Below, piece after piece: positions 33,017-44,286 of a stretch of 64,000 nucleotides of DNA. Source of the DNA: Thermoascus crustaceus (taxonomy: Eukaryota > Ascomycota > Eurotiomycetes > Eurotiales > Thermoascaceae). The stretch is taken from the NCBI GenBank assembly GCA_001599835.1, contig BCIC01000006.1, forward strand, positions 2,252,215 through 2,316,214. Direction: 5' to 3'. The notes beneath the pieces are model-generated. The model did not search any database, had not been told where the DNA came from, and saw only the letters and a list, made by a program, of their open reading frames with translations. How positions within the stretch are numbered: the first letter of the stretch is position 1; each line of letters starts with the position of its first letter. The position numbers were made by a program, and so were the translations under genes.

Positions 33017-34237
33017 AGGGCTTATTCCTAAGATAGAAAACTGATGGTGTATTACAAGGAACGAAAATCACTAATATGATGGGATACTCGCTGGAAGGCT
33101 GATATGTGTGAGATAGAGCCTGAGAGTGCCAGCCTTAGGATCTCTGGAGGCAACGCCTCGAGAGTAGGCGATGGCAGTAACCCCGCGAACAAGCGCAGAG
33201 ACTGGCACCTTTGCACCTAGAAATCTAGATGGATGTCATGTCAGCGAGGAGGCTCAGTTAAATAAGAATGTTGAAATATACCTAGGAGAGCCATGGCCAG
33301 GTGTACTTAAGTATGTGGCTTGCTTCTTTGAACGTTAGTGTTTTCTTCGTCTGCGATGGTGAATTACAGCAACCAGCCAAGACAATTAGCTCTTAAAGCC
33401 AGACATGCATTAGGGTAGGACTTCTCGATTCCTGCAAGCTCGCTTTCGCCAGAACATTCGTCGACCTGTCACTTCCCACAGCTATCTCCGTAATCCGTAT
33501 ATCTCATAGGATACATGCTATATCTGCAAATGGCGTGTGATATGATACTGTTTCCTGGTTAACAGGCAGGCGAGGGAACTGGGCCTGTTTGTTGTTAACC
33601 GTTGGACCATGAGGTCCCGAGTTCTGTTGCTGGTGAGGTAAGGAAGGAGGGGGGGGGGGGGGTATATGGTTGCTTTTAGTTCACTGAGGGTGGGGGAGGG
33701 GGCACCGGAGTTGTCTCTCTTGCGTGAGGTAGGCGTTGTATATCTAACTCCTGCATCAGGTACTCGAGTCATAGATTTATTACTTCCTCGGGTGACATCA
33801 GTAGGAGTTTTCCCATAGAAGAGAATGGCTATTCTAATAGAGAACGTTTCAAGAATCAGTGTCTTCAAATTTATGACATTCTCAATATTTATCAATGCTC
33901 CTGGAGTCATAAGCTGGTGGTCTCCGGTCTCTGTGCGTGAGAAGGGCTTGCTTATATTCTTCGCTTCTGGCAGTTTGCAAAGTAGTGCGTGCCTAGATAG
34001 AGAGGTCTCTTTGTGACTTCAGTTCCATAACAGGATGGAGTGATAGTAAAATAATATTGATTCTTCAGACTTTTGGTTCTCATGATATTTTCAATTCCAC
34101 TACATACAAGCCAAGAGAAGATTCCATAGACAATTCCACAAAGTAATACACACATGACATCCTTTTATTTTATTCGCCAGGGGTATCTCTATCAATTCCT
34201 CAAGAAACCATGTTCGTAATGAGAACAACCGGCCCTC
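33017..34237. other. Intergenic
   Basis: 1.2 kb without coding similarity. It contains a 14-base G-run at 33649-33662. The last 100 bp or so before 34238 are likely the RRP4 3' UTR. Confidence 0.5.
33649..33662. repeat. Poly-G run, 14 bases
   Basis: Uninterrupted G homopolymer on the plus strand, one of three such runs in the window (also near 14756 and at 49487). Confidence 0.9.
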
Positions 34238-35487
34238 TTACTTCTGCAACACATATTCCAGAATCCGTCTCGCCTTCTCCCCGCCCAAATACTCTCTTCC
34301 TACTCGTCTCCTCTCGTCTCCTTCCTCTTCGTCGTCTGCCATTTCCAGGTCCACCTGCAGGCTAGCCTCGTACGCCCGCATGACCATCTCCTCGTCGACT
34401 CTGACGCCACCTTCAACGAGCACACGGATGCACTGAGCAAGCCTGGCAATCTCACGCCTTGTCTGGGGTGGGATTTCGTCGTTCTGGCTGGAATAGATGG
34501 AGCTGGACACCATCTCCTCCATCCGGGTAATCGAAACGGGTTCTGTCGTGGACGATGCGGCGGCGGTGCCGTCCGCATGCTTCGATATCCAGATATATCC
34601 ATTAACACCCAGGATGACATCAACGTCGCCGCCTCCGTTGGCCGTGTTCACCGTCCAGACCTGTCTCCGGGAACGGACAACTCCTCCAGCACTTCCCGCT
34701 GTCGCAGCAGTAGCACCTCCGGAGCCCACGCCTCCCTTGACCATCGTACTCGACGCCCCGCTTCCTCCGGTTCCAGTGACAGCGAGAAAGACACCGTTCC
34801 TCAACTTCCCGTACTTCAGGGATCGTGTATGTAGCGACGCTGACCCGTCTGAATGCACGCTCTGCACCTCTGCAACCACCAGATCACCCTCGCTGAAAAA
34901 TGTCCGGATCTGAAGCTCATCTGCGCTCGTTCGTCGCCGCAAGATACCGCCAGGCAGGTTGATGGCGGATAGCGGTAGTTGTGCAAGTAGGGGAGCAGCA
35001 ACGTCAACTTTCCATCGCCGCGACTGGACCTCCACAATACGACCGACGACAAGGTCACCGATCTCTGGTGTGTAACGCGCACGCAGCGGGTGGACTGAGA
35101 GGAGCTTGTTGGTCTTGTGTACCGTGCCGGCGACGGTAGCGATGATAGAGTTGGTATACGGGGTGGTGTAGGTGCCATGACCTCTGCATAGTCGTCAGTA
35201 TTAAATACCTTGAAAGCATAATATGGACTCGCTGCATGAGCCGCTCAAAATGTGAAGGGTAGGACGAGATCTAGAACCCACCTCATCCACTGCGGATCAT
35301 CCGTCACCACCTCGCCGGGCGTGACGATCCCCGTGCCGCGTTTTCTCCTATCCTCAAAGCGCTGTCGTTTACCGGGGCGTGCAGTCGTCATGTCAACGTC
35401 CCCTTCTGAGTCCATAGACTCGATATCCGAGTCTTCCTGGTGGACGTCGGCATCCTGCACGACGGGAGGAAGAATGGTGATTGCCAT
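34238..35487 (-). CDS. rrp4: Exosome RNA-binding subunit RRP4
   Basis: Exons 35487-35282 and 35183-34238 are joined across a 98-bp intron (GTGGGT...TGCAG) and give 383 residues. After an acidic N-terminus, GTGIVTPGEVVTDDPQWMRG leads into an N-terminal domain (TVHKTNKLLSVHPLRARYTP), an S1 domain (IGDLVVGRIVEVQSRRWKVD onward) and a KH-like domain with the Rrp4/Rrp40 signature VILGVNGYIWIS. RRP4 is one of the three cap subunits of the RNA exosome and helps feed RNA to the nuclease ring in nucleus and cytoplasm. A Gly/Ala/Thr-rich insert of about 35 residues (GVGSGGATAATAGSAGG) sits between S1 and KH and makes the protein longer than many homologues. ATG 35487 gives MAITILPPVVQDADVHQEDS. Confidence 0.94.
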
Positions 35488-36004
35488 TGTTGGGGCTCGC
35501 GCGACGGAAAACAGTACGGAGTACGGGGAGAGAAAAGAAGACCGGTCACAAAGAAGAAGCAATAATCGCTGGGACCAGCTATCTAGGATCGAGTAAGGCC
35601 CGGTCTTCTTGTTCCTGTTCTCTCATCCCACCGAAGAAAGCTTCCCGGAGGATCTGAAAGTTCGGAAGCAAACACAGCAAACACGATATAGAGGAGCACG
35701 TGAGTGCTTTTGCCCTACTATGTTATGCATGCAATCGGAGTACGGCACATGTAAGGTATCCTACGGATACTGCAGATGCATCTATTCCTATAGAGGAGTC
35801 CTTGCTTATTCATTAGTGTAATCCTGTTCACTTTGCACATGACTTGGTGGCCCCATAAGAACGTGGAAAGAAATCTCCTCGAACGTAATGCAAATATATA
35901 TCTTGCCAAACTAAGGCTCCAGCGCAATCTTACCTCTAACACACCTATTCCAAGATAACAGATTTTGTTGGATTAACTTGGCTTGTGACAGAGCAGGGAT
36001 TGTT

Positions 36005-36415
36005 TCAGTTGCTTTCCCAAAATATTTGCTGCCAGTCAGGATCATAAACCAGTTCTGAAAGGACATTAGCTTCATAGACGTAGATTGATATTGTTGCTTT
36101 GATATTGTTGCTACTCAGGATCACACTTACGGATTCACCTTGCTGATATACAAACGGAGCAAATGTCAAGCCAAACAGTCCCTCTGTTCCATTTGGTCGA
36201 ACAAAGATCGCGGGAAGCCTCCTGATGTCGAGTTGTATCCTGTGTACTCGACTCCGTGACAGTTTGGAGAAGCTTGAGGGGCTTGATGATGGTTCGAAAA
36301 CATGGAATTGTCGGTAGCCTTTAGTTGGACGAGCCCGATGGCAGATTTCTGGGGATTTGGGTGATTTTTTATGTGACTGAAGCTGACAACCTGTGTTTAT
36401 TGTCATATGAGCCAC
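36005..36415 (-). CDS. Unassigned open reading frame, possibly not a gene
   Basis: 136 codons opening with MAHMTINTGCQLQSHKKSPK and containing AIFVRPNGTEGLFGLTFAPF. I do not recognise a family. Composition is protein-like but the frame is short. It is separated from another minus-strand frame (36770-36519, containing EGQPELLEQLVVYLRCGG) that opens without ATG and has a good donor (GTAAGT) near 36643. Both could be exons of one lineage-specific gene, or chance frames in a gene-poor stretch. Confidence 0.2.
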   Translation of the reverse strand: MAHMTINTGCQLQSHKKSPKSPEICHRARPTKGYRQFHVFEPSSSPSSFSKLSRSRVHRIQLDIRRLPAIFVRPNGTEGLFGLTFAPFVYQQGESVSVILSSNNIKATISIYVYEANVLSELVYDPDWQQIFWESN

Positions 36416-37765
36416 AGTCCGAATACAACAGACAATGGTGTCCGTATATTGGTTACACCCTAAGCATTACTCCCACCTCCGCAAACAGCGTAGAAGTTGT
36501 CCGGATTAGAATAGGTGTTTATTTATCTGTGTTTTCCATCAGCGAGGAGACGATGCTCCTCTCCAGAGGATCTAGAGCAGGTAAGTCATGGATAAATGAA
36601 GAAGAATTTTCAACATACATAAACGGGCAGGTACTTACTATCGGCAGCAAGTCCATGGAAATGCGCAAATGGGAATTCCCACCGCAACGGAGGTAAACAA
36701 CCAGCTGCTCCAACAGTTCGGGCTGCCCCTCCACTACGGTGAAGGCTTGCTCCGCCGCCACGAGGAGCACTTTGGGACGGCACGAGTCATGCTACTCCAT
36801 TCGTTCAGGCTGTGTGTCCAGACCCTGCTGAACAAAAGGCAACGCTACCTCTGTTTCTCAGGGTTGGTACATTATAATTCAACAGATCGCAAACGGCTCT
36901 TTTAGCGCTTGAGCCACTGAGACTGGAGACGAGCGTTGTGCACATCTTATTTCCAACAGAATGGAACTACAAACAATGTAGGGAGCGCTCTCTGGCTAGG
37001 CTAGCATTCTGAACCACAAGGTACAGATCCTCCTCATTTGCAAACTTCACAGCTTTCTGGATCCCCTCAACATCTTATCCCGCACAGCAACGGAATGAAT
37101 GTGGTACTGACCCCCAATCATCAGCGATACCTTCGTCTACCGATATTTTGATTGTATGTGAGGTCTATTTCCTAGAAAGTCCACGATTCACACCGCCTCT
37201 CCACCGCGAATCAACAAAACGTTATCCCATCTCTCCTATCTCCCACAAAATAGCAGTATAAGTGCCCGTATGATTCGTTCTCCAGAAACTGTTGGACCGG
37301 TTCTCCCTGGCAATGGAAGACTGCTCCGCGTTGTAGTGCTCAGAGTGACAGTAGACTGCTGCTGGAGGAGATGAGATGCTTGGATCAAATGGCCCCAGAC
37401 GGAGGCGTTAAGGGGCTTGCCATATGTCGTCATCAGGCAAGCGGTCTCCAGAGGAGCATCGATGTTGGGTTCTGGCGTTTACAAAGGAATGTCTCCTAGA
37501 AAAGAAACAGTATAGTCTTTACTGTAGATTGTGACTTTGAGTAACGAGATAGGGATAGGGAGACAATCGTATAAAAAGTAGGAGAAGTATAAACTAAGAT
37601 TATATGCCTTTCGCCGAATCGTCTAAAACTCTATATGCACGCTTACCTTGAATTAACTTAAAGATATATGTACAATACACATTCACCCAGCCTGGCAGAC
37701 GCGGTCCCAGAAGACCAGACGGGGTTCGGAGGTCGGCTTGTATCCAAGCCGTCAAGTGTAGATAG

Positions 37766-37786
37766 ATCATCATCATCATCATCATC
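37766..37786. repeat. (ATC)7 microsatellite
   Basis: Seven perfect ATC units in non-coding DNA. Confidence 0.9.
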
Positions 37787-38409
37787 TAGCTAACAAAGCG
37801 CATATTCCCGAAAAAAAAAAATCCACGACTCCCACCGCCACTTTTGAAAGATACCTAGGAAATATCTCACTTTCGCGGGCCCAAAATGCGAGAGGCCAGT
37901 TAGTTATAGATCTCGGATTCTATTTGCGTTAATTGTGGAGTTGTACTCTGTAGGTTGGGAAGAGCTGGAGCAGTACTAAGAACAGTGCCAAATCTGGGAT
38001 ACGGTAGTCAGGCCGATCTTTACTTTGCTTTAGGTGAGTACGAGCAAGGAGGGATGGTAGTGAGTCGGGGAGGACTTGCGTCTGGTGAACGGAATTCCTC
38101 AATGATATAACGACGGATGATAATATGACATATTGGATGATTAATTAAAAATAACATCAAGAGCAGCGTGTTAGAGGAGGGCGAAGGACTTTCAGATCCA
38201 TTGTTATACATAGTAGATAGAAACTGACATTAACAACTAGTCTATCCATATTTAAACTGGTAATCAATAAAGCATTGAACCTCTCAATTTGAGTACCTAA
38301 TCCCGCCAGCCCCGCTGACACGTTTAGCCGCCAAATGCATCGCACCGGAAAAACACGAAACTAGATAATACATGTGACGTGATGAAACAAAATGCAAGCC
38401 CAATGATCT

Positions 38410-39588
38410 TCAAGAGCCAGCGCCTGAAGACCTCTTCGACACCCGTCTTCCATTGTAGGTGCCATCTTCCTTCTTCTTCCGCCCTCCGCGGCCACTACCT
38501 CCCTTAGGTCTATATCCCGTGTCCTCGTCGCGTTTGCGTTTCCCCCTACTGCTGCCCGGTGTAGGCCCAATGTCCAACAGAATACCGTCCTCGTCATACA
38601 TATCCTGGACTTCTTCTTTCCGCACCTGAGTCGACGCACGTTTCGAGGAGCGTAGATTCGTCGGTCGGGAGCCTGACTTCTCGGAAGCGAGCTCATTGTC
38701 CTGCAGGAAAACCTGCGGCTGGTTCCTGCGGAGCCAGTTGTAAACAGAGACGGGGTTCCGGAGTGCAGCCTCCCGTTCCCGATCTGCAAATGTAGGCTTC
38801 TCAGGGGCACGACTGAGCTGCAGCGCCGCCTGCGCATCGCCAAGCTTCGCATCCATGGCCAGGTAGTACTCAGTCTCATGTTCTGGAGTGAGATACCCCA
38901 GAGTGGTGTCGAGATCGTCATCAGTGGGCTTCTCTGTAGGTGCGGGCGCCGTGTGTGGCACTTGTAGCAAAGAGGTGTACTGCGTGGCAGGTGCGAAAGC
39001 CTTGCTCCGTTTCACAGCTTCCTCTAGACGACGGTAGTCATTAGGGGTGATCTCTCCAGATGCCAGCTCTGCTCTGGCTTCTTTCAAAGCTGCCTTCGCT
39101 GACGCGACGTCGTACGAAGCCGGGGTTATTTCTTCGTCAGATGAGCGTAGTGCAGTAGGTTCTCCCGGGACGCTCAGGTCGTATCGGAGATGTGGAGGAA
39201 CGTGAAGGCTCTCGTTGAATTCGAGAAGTACCTCGAGAAGTTGACTGCAGAGCGATAGCACATCAGCAATTTTGCCGCGTCGAAGGAGAAAAAACAAAAG
39301 AAGCTTCAAAAGCCACCTACTCATTCTGCTCCTGTATCCTCTTCGACAAGTCCTGTATGCGCAGTTCCTCGCGGATGAGCGCTTCGCTGTCTCTCATAGC
39401 CTTTTCGAAGCTTATTTTCATCTTCGCGTACTTCTTTCTGGTAGAAAAATGTCAGTGCCAAGCCGTGAGTAAATACTCGCAGCATGCGCTTACTTGAACG
39501 ACTTGTACGACTGCTTTGCAGGGGCAGCCGCCGGCGCATCAGGCAAGCTCCCATTCATGGATTGCGACTCATCATACTCCTGCGCCAT
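38410..39588 (-). CDS. iec3: INO80 chromatin-remodelling complex subunit IEC3
   Basis: Three exons, 39588-39494, 39437-39321 and 39244-38410, give 348 residues. Introns are 56 and 76 bp (GTAAGC...CCAG and GTAGGT...TGCAG). The reading across the joins, KSFKKKYAKMKISFEKAMRD and QEQNDQLLEVLLEFN, is typical of the Ino80_Iec3 family. Further family blocks are YDVASAKAALKEARAELASG, ITPNDYRRLEEAVKRSK, LGYLTPEHETEYYLAMDAKL and NPVSVYNWLRRNQPQVF. The C-terminus is Lys/Arg/Gly-rich (GGSGRGGRKKKEDGTYNGRR) and likely nuclear. IEC3 was described as a fungal-type INO80 subunit in fission yeast. The gene is head to head with NOP13, 339 bp apart. Confidence 0.88.
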
Positions 39589-39927
39589 CGTGAGGGAAGG
39601 GCGGTATAAGAGAAGGTGATGAGGATGGCGGGTTGCAGGAGGTAGATGAAGCACGGAGGAGAGCTGAAGCCCAGAGGCTGAGAAAGGTGAGGCTGCGGTC
39701 CTCGACTTCGAGTCGCGGCACGTCAGTTGAAGGTCCGGCCCCGATGGAACAAAGGACGCCCGGCTTGCACCCGCACGCGCTTCCGGCCGCCGTAAAAAGT
39801 TTCGTCCCCACGCTGAAGAGCTCGAGTTCTTCCGCTCTCCAAGGCGAACATTCACCCATACAATTGACCTCGGGTTTGAATTAATTGCTGGCTTTGCTAC
39901 ATTGCCAGCAGCATATCCACTCGCAAA
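39589..39927. promoter_or_regulatory. Short bidirectional promoter, iec3 / nop13
   Basis: 339 bp separate the two start codons of divergently transcribed nuclear genes. No TATA box is obvious, which fits a housekeeping promoter. Confidence 0.6.
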
Positions 39928-41118
39928 ATGGCTGGCCTCAACGAAGAAAATCACAAAAAGCGCAAACTGCAAGACGTCGAGGAAATCGAGATCGACGTCT
40001 CTGCACCGGAACCGCCCTCCAAGAAAGCTCTCCGCAAAGCAAAGAAGAAGCAAAAAGCCGTTGAAGAACAAAAGGAAACCTCTGCAGAACCTCAAGCGCA
40101 AACTTCCGACACCCAGTCAAAGCCTGCGAAGAAGAAACGCTCTGACTACGGGATCTGGATCGGAAACTTACCGTTCTCCGTAACCAAAGCTGACCTCCGC
40201 AAGTTCCTCACAAGCAATTGCTCTTTCGGCGACAACATGATTACTCGAGTCCATCTCCCGACTGGACCGGGGAAGAACGGAAAGGCTCAGAACAGGGGAT
40301 TCGCTTACATCGACTTAGCAGACAGCAAGGCTGTGCAGGAGGCGATAGGACTCAGCGAGCAGCTCCTCTCCGGCCGTCCTGTGCTTATCAAAGACGCGAA
40401 GAACTTTGACGGTAGGCCGGAAAAGCACCAGGAGGAAGGCGAGACGTCCAATACTGCGGCTGCGGCCGGTAAACCCCCCTCGAGGCGCATATTCATCGGC
40501 AATTTGGGCTTTGACGCAACGAAAGAGCTCCTTGAAGAGCATTTTGCACGCTGCGGAGCCATTGCGAATGTACATGTTGCGACATTTGAGGACTCTGGAA
40601 AGTGTAAAGGCTACGCTTGGGTTGAGTTTGAGGAGCAAGAAGCCGCCGAAGCGGCTGTGAAGGGCTTCGTAATGGTCAAGGAGGACGAAGAGGAGGAAGA
40701 GCAGGAAGAGGATTCCTCCGATGACGAGAGTTCTGGGTCTGACTACGAAGATCGTGGGCCAACCAAAGCCAAACAGCCCAAATTGAAGAGGGTATGGGTC
40801 AATCGGTTCCTCGGCCGGAAGCTGAGGATGGAATTTGCGGAAGACCCAGCGACTAGGTACAAAAAGCGCTTCGGGAAGGAAGGAAAAGGCAAGAACAACA
40901 GTTCTCAGGAAGAAGCGGTGGTCGAAGCCGAACAGGGCGAAGTAAATGGCGGTGTCGATGGAGACACTGGCGCACAAAAGGCTCGCGCGAAAAAGGAGAA
41001 GGGCTCTAAGAAAGCCAAGAAGGAGACGGAGTCGCATTCAAGGTACTCCAAGGAGACTGTACAGAGGCTCACTGGTGCGATCGTCGAGTCACAAGGCAAG
41101 AAGACTACGTTTGACTGA
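39928..41118 (+). CDS. nop13: Nucleolar RNA-binding protein NOP13
   Basis: A single exon gives 396 residues. A Lys-rich N-terminus (SKKALRKAKKKQK) is followed by two RRM domains. RRM1 runs from about 75 to 160, with RNP2 IWIGNLPFSV and RNP1 RGFAYIDL. RRM2 runs from about 188 to 300, with RNP2 IFIGNLGFDA and RNP1 KGYAWVEF, and is interrupted by an acidic insert (EDEEEEEQEEDSSDDESSGS). The C-terminus is basic (KARAKKEKGSKKAKKE). Order and size fit the Nop12/Nop13 family of pre-60S ribosome-biogenesis factors, and NOP13 is the better fit because of the acidic split in RRM2. Codon use and context are ordinary. Confidence 0.9.
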   Translation: MAGLNEENHKKRKLQDVEEIEIDVSAPEPPSKKALRKAKKKQKAVEEQKETSAEPQAQTSDTQSKPAKKKRSDYGIWIGNLPFSVTKADLRKFLTSNCSFGDNMITRVHLPTGPGKNGKAQNRGFAYIDLADSKAVQEAIGLSEQLLSGRPVLIKDAKNFDGRPEKHQEEGETSNTAAAAGKPPSRRIFIGNLGFDATKELLEEHFARCGAIANVHVATFEDSGKCKGYAWVEFEEQEAAEAAVKGFVMVKEDEEEEEQEEDSSDDESSGSDYEDRGPTKAKQPKLKRVWVNRFLGRKLRMEFAEDPATRYKKRFGKEGKGKNNSSQEEAVVEAEQGEVNGGVDGDTGAQKARAKKEKGSKKAKKETESHSRYSKETVQRLTGAIVESQGKKTTFD

Positions 41119-42154
41119 GAAACTGTATTTCCCCCCAACGCTGTAGCAGCAACGCTTTACAATGCGGCCTGAAAATATCTTGCCCGAGTCATTGTATGGT
41201 GCCGACTGCAAAGAATTCTCGAAAGGCTCTCTGACCTCCACCAGTTACCCTGAAAAGTGTGTTTCACGATAGGATGTCACTTTTTTGAACAACTTGGGTG
41301 TTCTGTCGTCTGTTGTTATGCTGAACGCCGATCATGATACCCTGCTATGTGTGGCGCTAAGACGGCCTGAAAGATGGCTGTGCACGCCTGCTAGCAATCT
41401 TGAATATTCTTTACCGGCATGAGTAGTGTACATTTTTCTTTATCGGCTGCAGCTGCGTGGCATCAATGCAGAATATATATATAGCTTGATGGATACCCCG
41501 AGATGTGGCTGCTATTTGACGGAGATAATCCTACCTAATGCTAGCGTAGATCCCCCAGAGGATATAGAGTTAGTAATCGTAGCAGTCCGCCACAGTGCAG
41601 GTTCGGCCCTGTGCGCCTCTGCCAGCAACTGTACTGCGGCATGACAAAAATATTTGTAGGGAAAACACGACAACTCTCTGCTGGAGCATACCTCCTCTGC
41701 CTGACGCATTTCTCCTCGTGCATCGCTGCGGCGTTGACCGCCGTCCATGCTGTGAGCTCGAATGGGGAACACGAGCACACTAATCCCGATCGGGGAGGCT
41801 GACATCTCGGTCTGGCTGGGAGATGTCATGCCTCATGCTCAAACTTCAAATCTCTAACTCAACCTCGACTTTCCCCTGCACCATCTGCCCTCTCCCTCGA
41901 CGTGCAGCTCCTCTCGCAGCTCTTCCTCTATCTGGCCATTGTTGATAAAAGAAGATCTTGGCTGATCAGCTTCATTCCCTCGTGGGATCTCCATCCATTC
42001 CTCCATCCGCCCTCTCTGTCCATCCACACCCGTGGACTTCCTGCAGCCTTTCCGTGGTTGGTGCGCGTGCGTGTTGACGCTTTCGACGCACGCCAGGGCT
42101 GTTTACCATCGATTCCTGTCCTCAACAGGGCGCTACCTGTCCCACACCGTTTAG
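41119..42154. other. Intergenic, 3' UTR of nop13 and promoter of the Btz-domain gene
   Basis: No gene was recognised. The 250 bp before 42155 are C/T-rich, as in many fungal 5' leaders. Confidence 0.55.
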
Positions 42155-44286
42155 ATGGCTCCTCACCGTCGACACCACATCGGCACCAGCCGACGGAGAA
42201 GGCGTGAAGATGAAGGCGAGGACGAAGGCTCGATCGACGGAGCGCTCGAAGACGACTCGCTGAGCGAAGGCTCCGTGGTCAGCAACCAGGACGATGACGA
42301 TGCGGACGGGGAGGGCAGCGATGCGAGCGAGGATGACACCTCCGTCTCCCCGCAGGCTGACGGGAGCAATGGCCAGGTCAACGGTCGTGTTCATGAGGCG
42401 GAGGCGCAGCCGGAGGGCAGGTCCGCTTCGCCGGGGAAGCGACCCTTTGCGTCGACCATGTCCGACACAGAGGCGATGATGAACGGGTTGAAACTCTCGG
42501 ACCGGGCGAGTGAGGTGGCGGAGATACACTTTGACGACATGAAGGAGGAGCCTGACAGCCAGGCGGGCAGGACGCCGTCGGCGCCTCCGCCTACGGAATC
42601 CAAGAGGGAAACCTTTGCTGAGAGAAAACGTCGGGAGCACGAGGAGTATATCAAGGAGCGGGACGAGAATCCAGCCTTTGTTCCCACGCGCGGTGGATTC
42701 TTTCTTCACGATAAGCGTTCGACGGAGCCAGATACGAATGGCTACAGGCCGTCCACCAAGCCGAAGTCGAGACCGTATGGCCTCATCGTGGACGGTAACG
42801 TGGGAAGGTATGTGACTTCTATGACCTTGGTATCGTTCTTCTGCTCACATTCTCTAGACGTCCTCCCAAGCCGGATGCTAGTGAAGGACAGTGGACGCAC
42901 GACCTGCACGAGACAGTCGCTCGAGACGAGCCATCAACCTCCAAGTCTCCAGCTGCGGCATCGAATCCTACCGCGCCCAATTCCTCCAAGCCTGTTCCCA
43001 CCGCTCCTAGGTCCTCGCCGCCAAATAGGTCCTTTTCCAGTACCGTCTTGATTGGAAATGTGCCTGTGGTGGTATTCCTGCCGGGGATGGCCAACCCGAT
43101 CCCTTATTCTGCGGTTCCAAAGAAACAACACACACGCCTACCTCAGCATCGGCCGCCCCTGCGCCGAGATAAGCCAGTACGGATATCTCTGCCAGGACAG
43201 CCCCCTCGATACATTTTCCCCTCGACGGAGCGGTCCTTCATATTTATCCCCCGAGCACTTCGGCCGAACCAGCAAGCCTTCCGTGGCAGAGGGCGTGGCG
43301 GCTTCTATGGTAGCCGGAGGCCGAGTCTCTATGCTCCCGGGACATACTCTCCCAGCGTAGCGATGAGTCGAAGGTCCTCGTTGGGACGGGCCGCGTCTCG
43401 GGAAGGGGTCAATTCGCCAGCCGGGTCGGTCCTATCGAGACAGACAATGGTTCCGACAGAGAATGGAAAACCAGTTGTCCGTCTGCCACCCCCAGCTCGA
43501 CCACCTGGTGGTTTCCAGACGACGAATGCCGGCCCCAATGCCGCTCCAGCCAGCGTCCCTCCACCTCAACCATATCCCCAACCTCAGAATCCCACCTACC
43601 GGGAGAGCCGGCCTGCTCCCATTCCCATGCATCAGCCCCGTCCTCAAAAGACGGTTTCTGTCGCCGACATCGAGAGTCCTGCCAGTTTCCCCTTCAACCC
43701 CCCTCAGCCGCAGCAAGAGCAGCCGTTCCACCAGCAGGTCCCGGTGCCTGTCAACGGATTGGTGTACGGTCCGGACGGCTCTGCCTTCCATCCTCATGCT
43801 CGCCACACTTCCCACCCTAGCCAAGCGTCGGGCACACCTCTATCGCATATCCCGGAGCGTGCGATCCACGCACAGCCGTTCCAGCCGTACGGTTTCCAGC
43901 AGCCTCACGGGTTTTACCCTGCTCCCGCCTATCCCCCGGGAACGGTGTTCTACCCCGTCTCTGGGGCGGAATATCCACCGTACAGCGCGCCTGTTGCTCC
44001 TGGCGGTGCTGCACCACCGTTCGTACCACCGGGGCAGCAAGTTCCGTACGTCATGCCTGCTCCTCCAACGACGGCCGAGCAGCCCGCGCAGCCTGGCACT
44101 GTGGCGCACGAGTCGGGCGGGACAGTCTACTACTACGACACCACGCAGATGTACCCCAACCCATCCTTCCCGGTGCCTGCTCCGGCGGCCGGCGGTGTTG
44201 TGGGCATGGGTGGGATGATGACGCCTCCGGGCACGACCTACTACTACCCACAACCCCAGGGGGGTGTATATTACACGACGCAGTGA
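42155..44286 (+). CDS. Barentsz/CASC3 (Btz) domain protein
   Basis: Exons 42155-42807 and 42858-44286 are joined across a 50-bp intron (GTATGT...TCTAG) and give 693 residues. The Btz (eIF4AIII-binding) region lies at about residues 150-240: ERDENPAFVPTRGGFFLHD, then after the intron RRPPKPDASEGQWTHDLHET. This matches the two-part SELOR core of CASC3/Barentsz, in which FFLHD and W-x-HD-x-x-E residues clamp eIF4A-III. The rest is disordered: an acidic Ser-rich N-terminus, and a Pro/Tyr/Gln-rich C-terminus (PAYPPGTVFYPVSGAEYPPY and MYPNPSFPVPAPAAGG). By homology it would be a peripheral exon junction complex or mRNP protein acting in mRNA localisation, translation or decay. That role is not proven for fungi. 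Confidence 0.82.

Larger units (their letters stand above)
35488..38409. other. Intergenic, with unassigned small open frames
   Basis: About 2.9 kb. It contains the RRP4 promoter next to 35488, the unassigned frames described separately (36005-36415, 36519-36770), simple repeats, and the 3' UTR of IEC3 near 38409. No known family was recognised. Confidence 0.45.

Noticed and set aside
33580..33640. Possible tRNA-like B-box (GGTCCCGAGTTC)
   Set aside because: It does not fit GGTTCGANTCC well, and no A-box or cloverleaf could be drawn around it.
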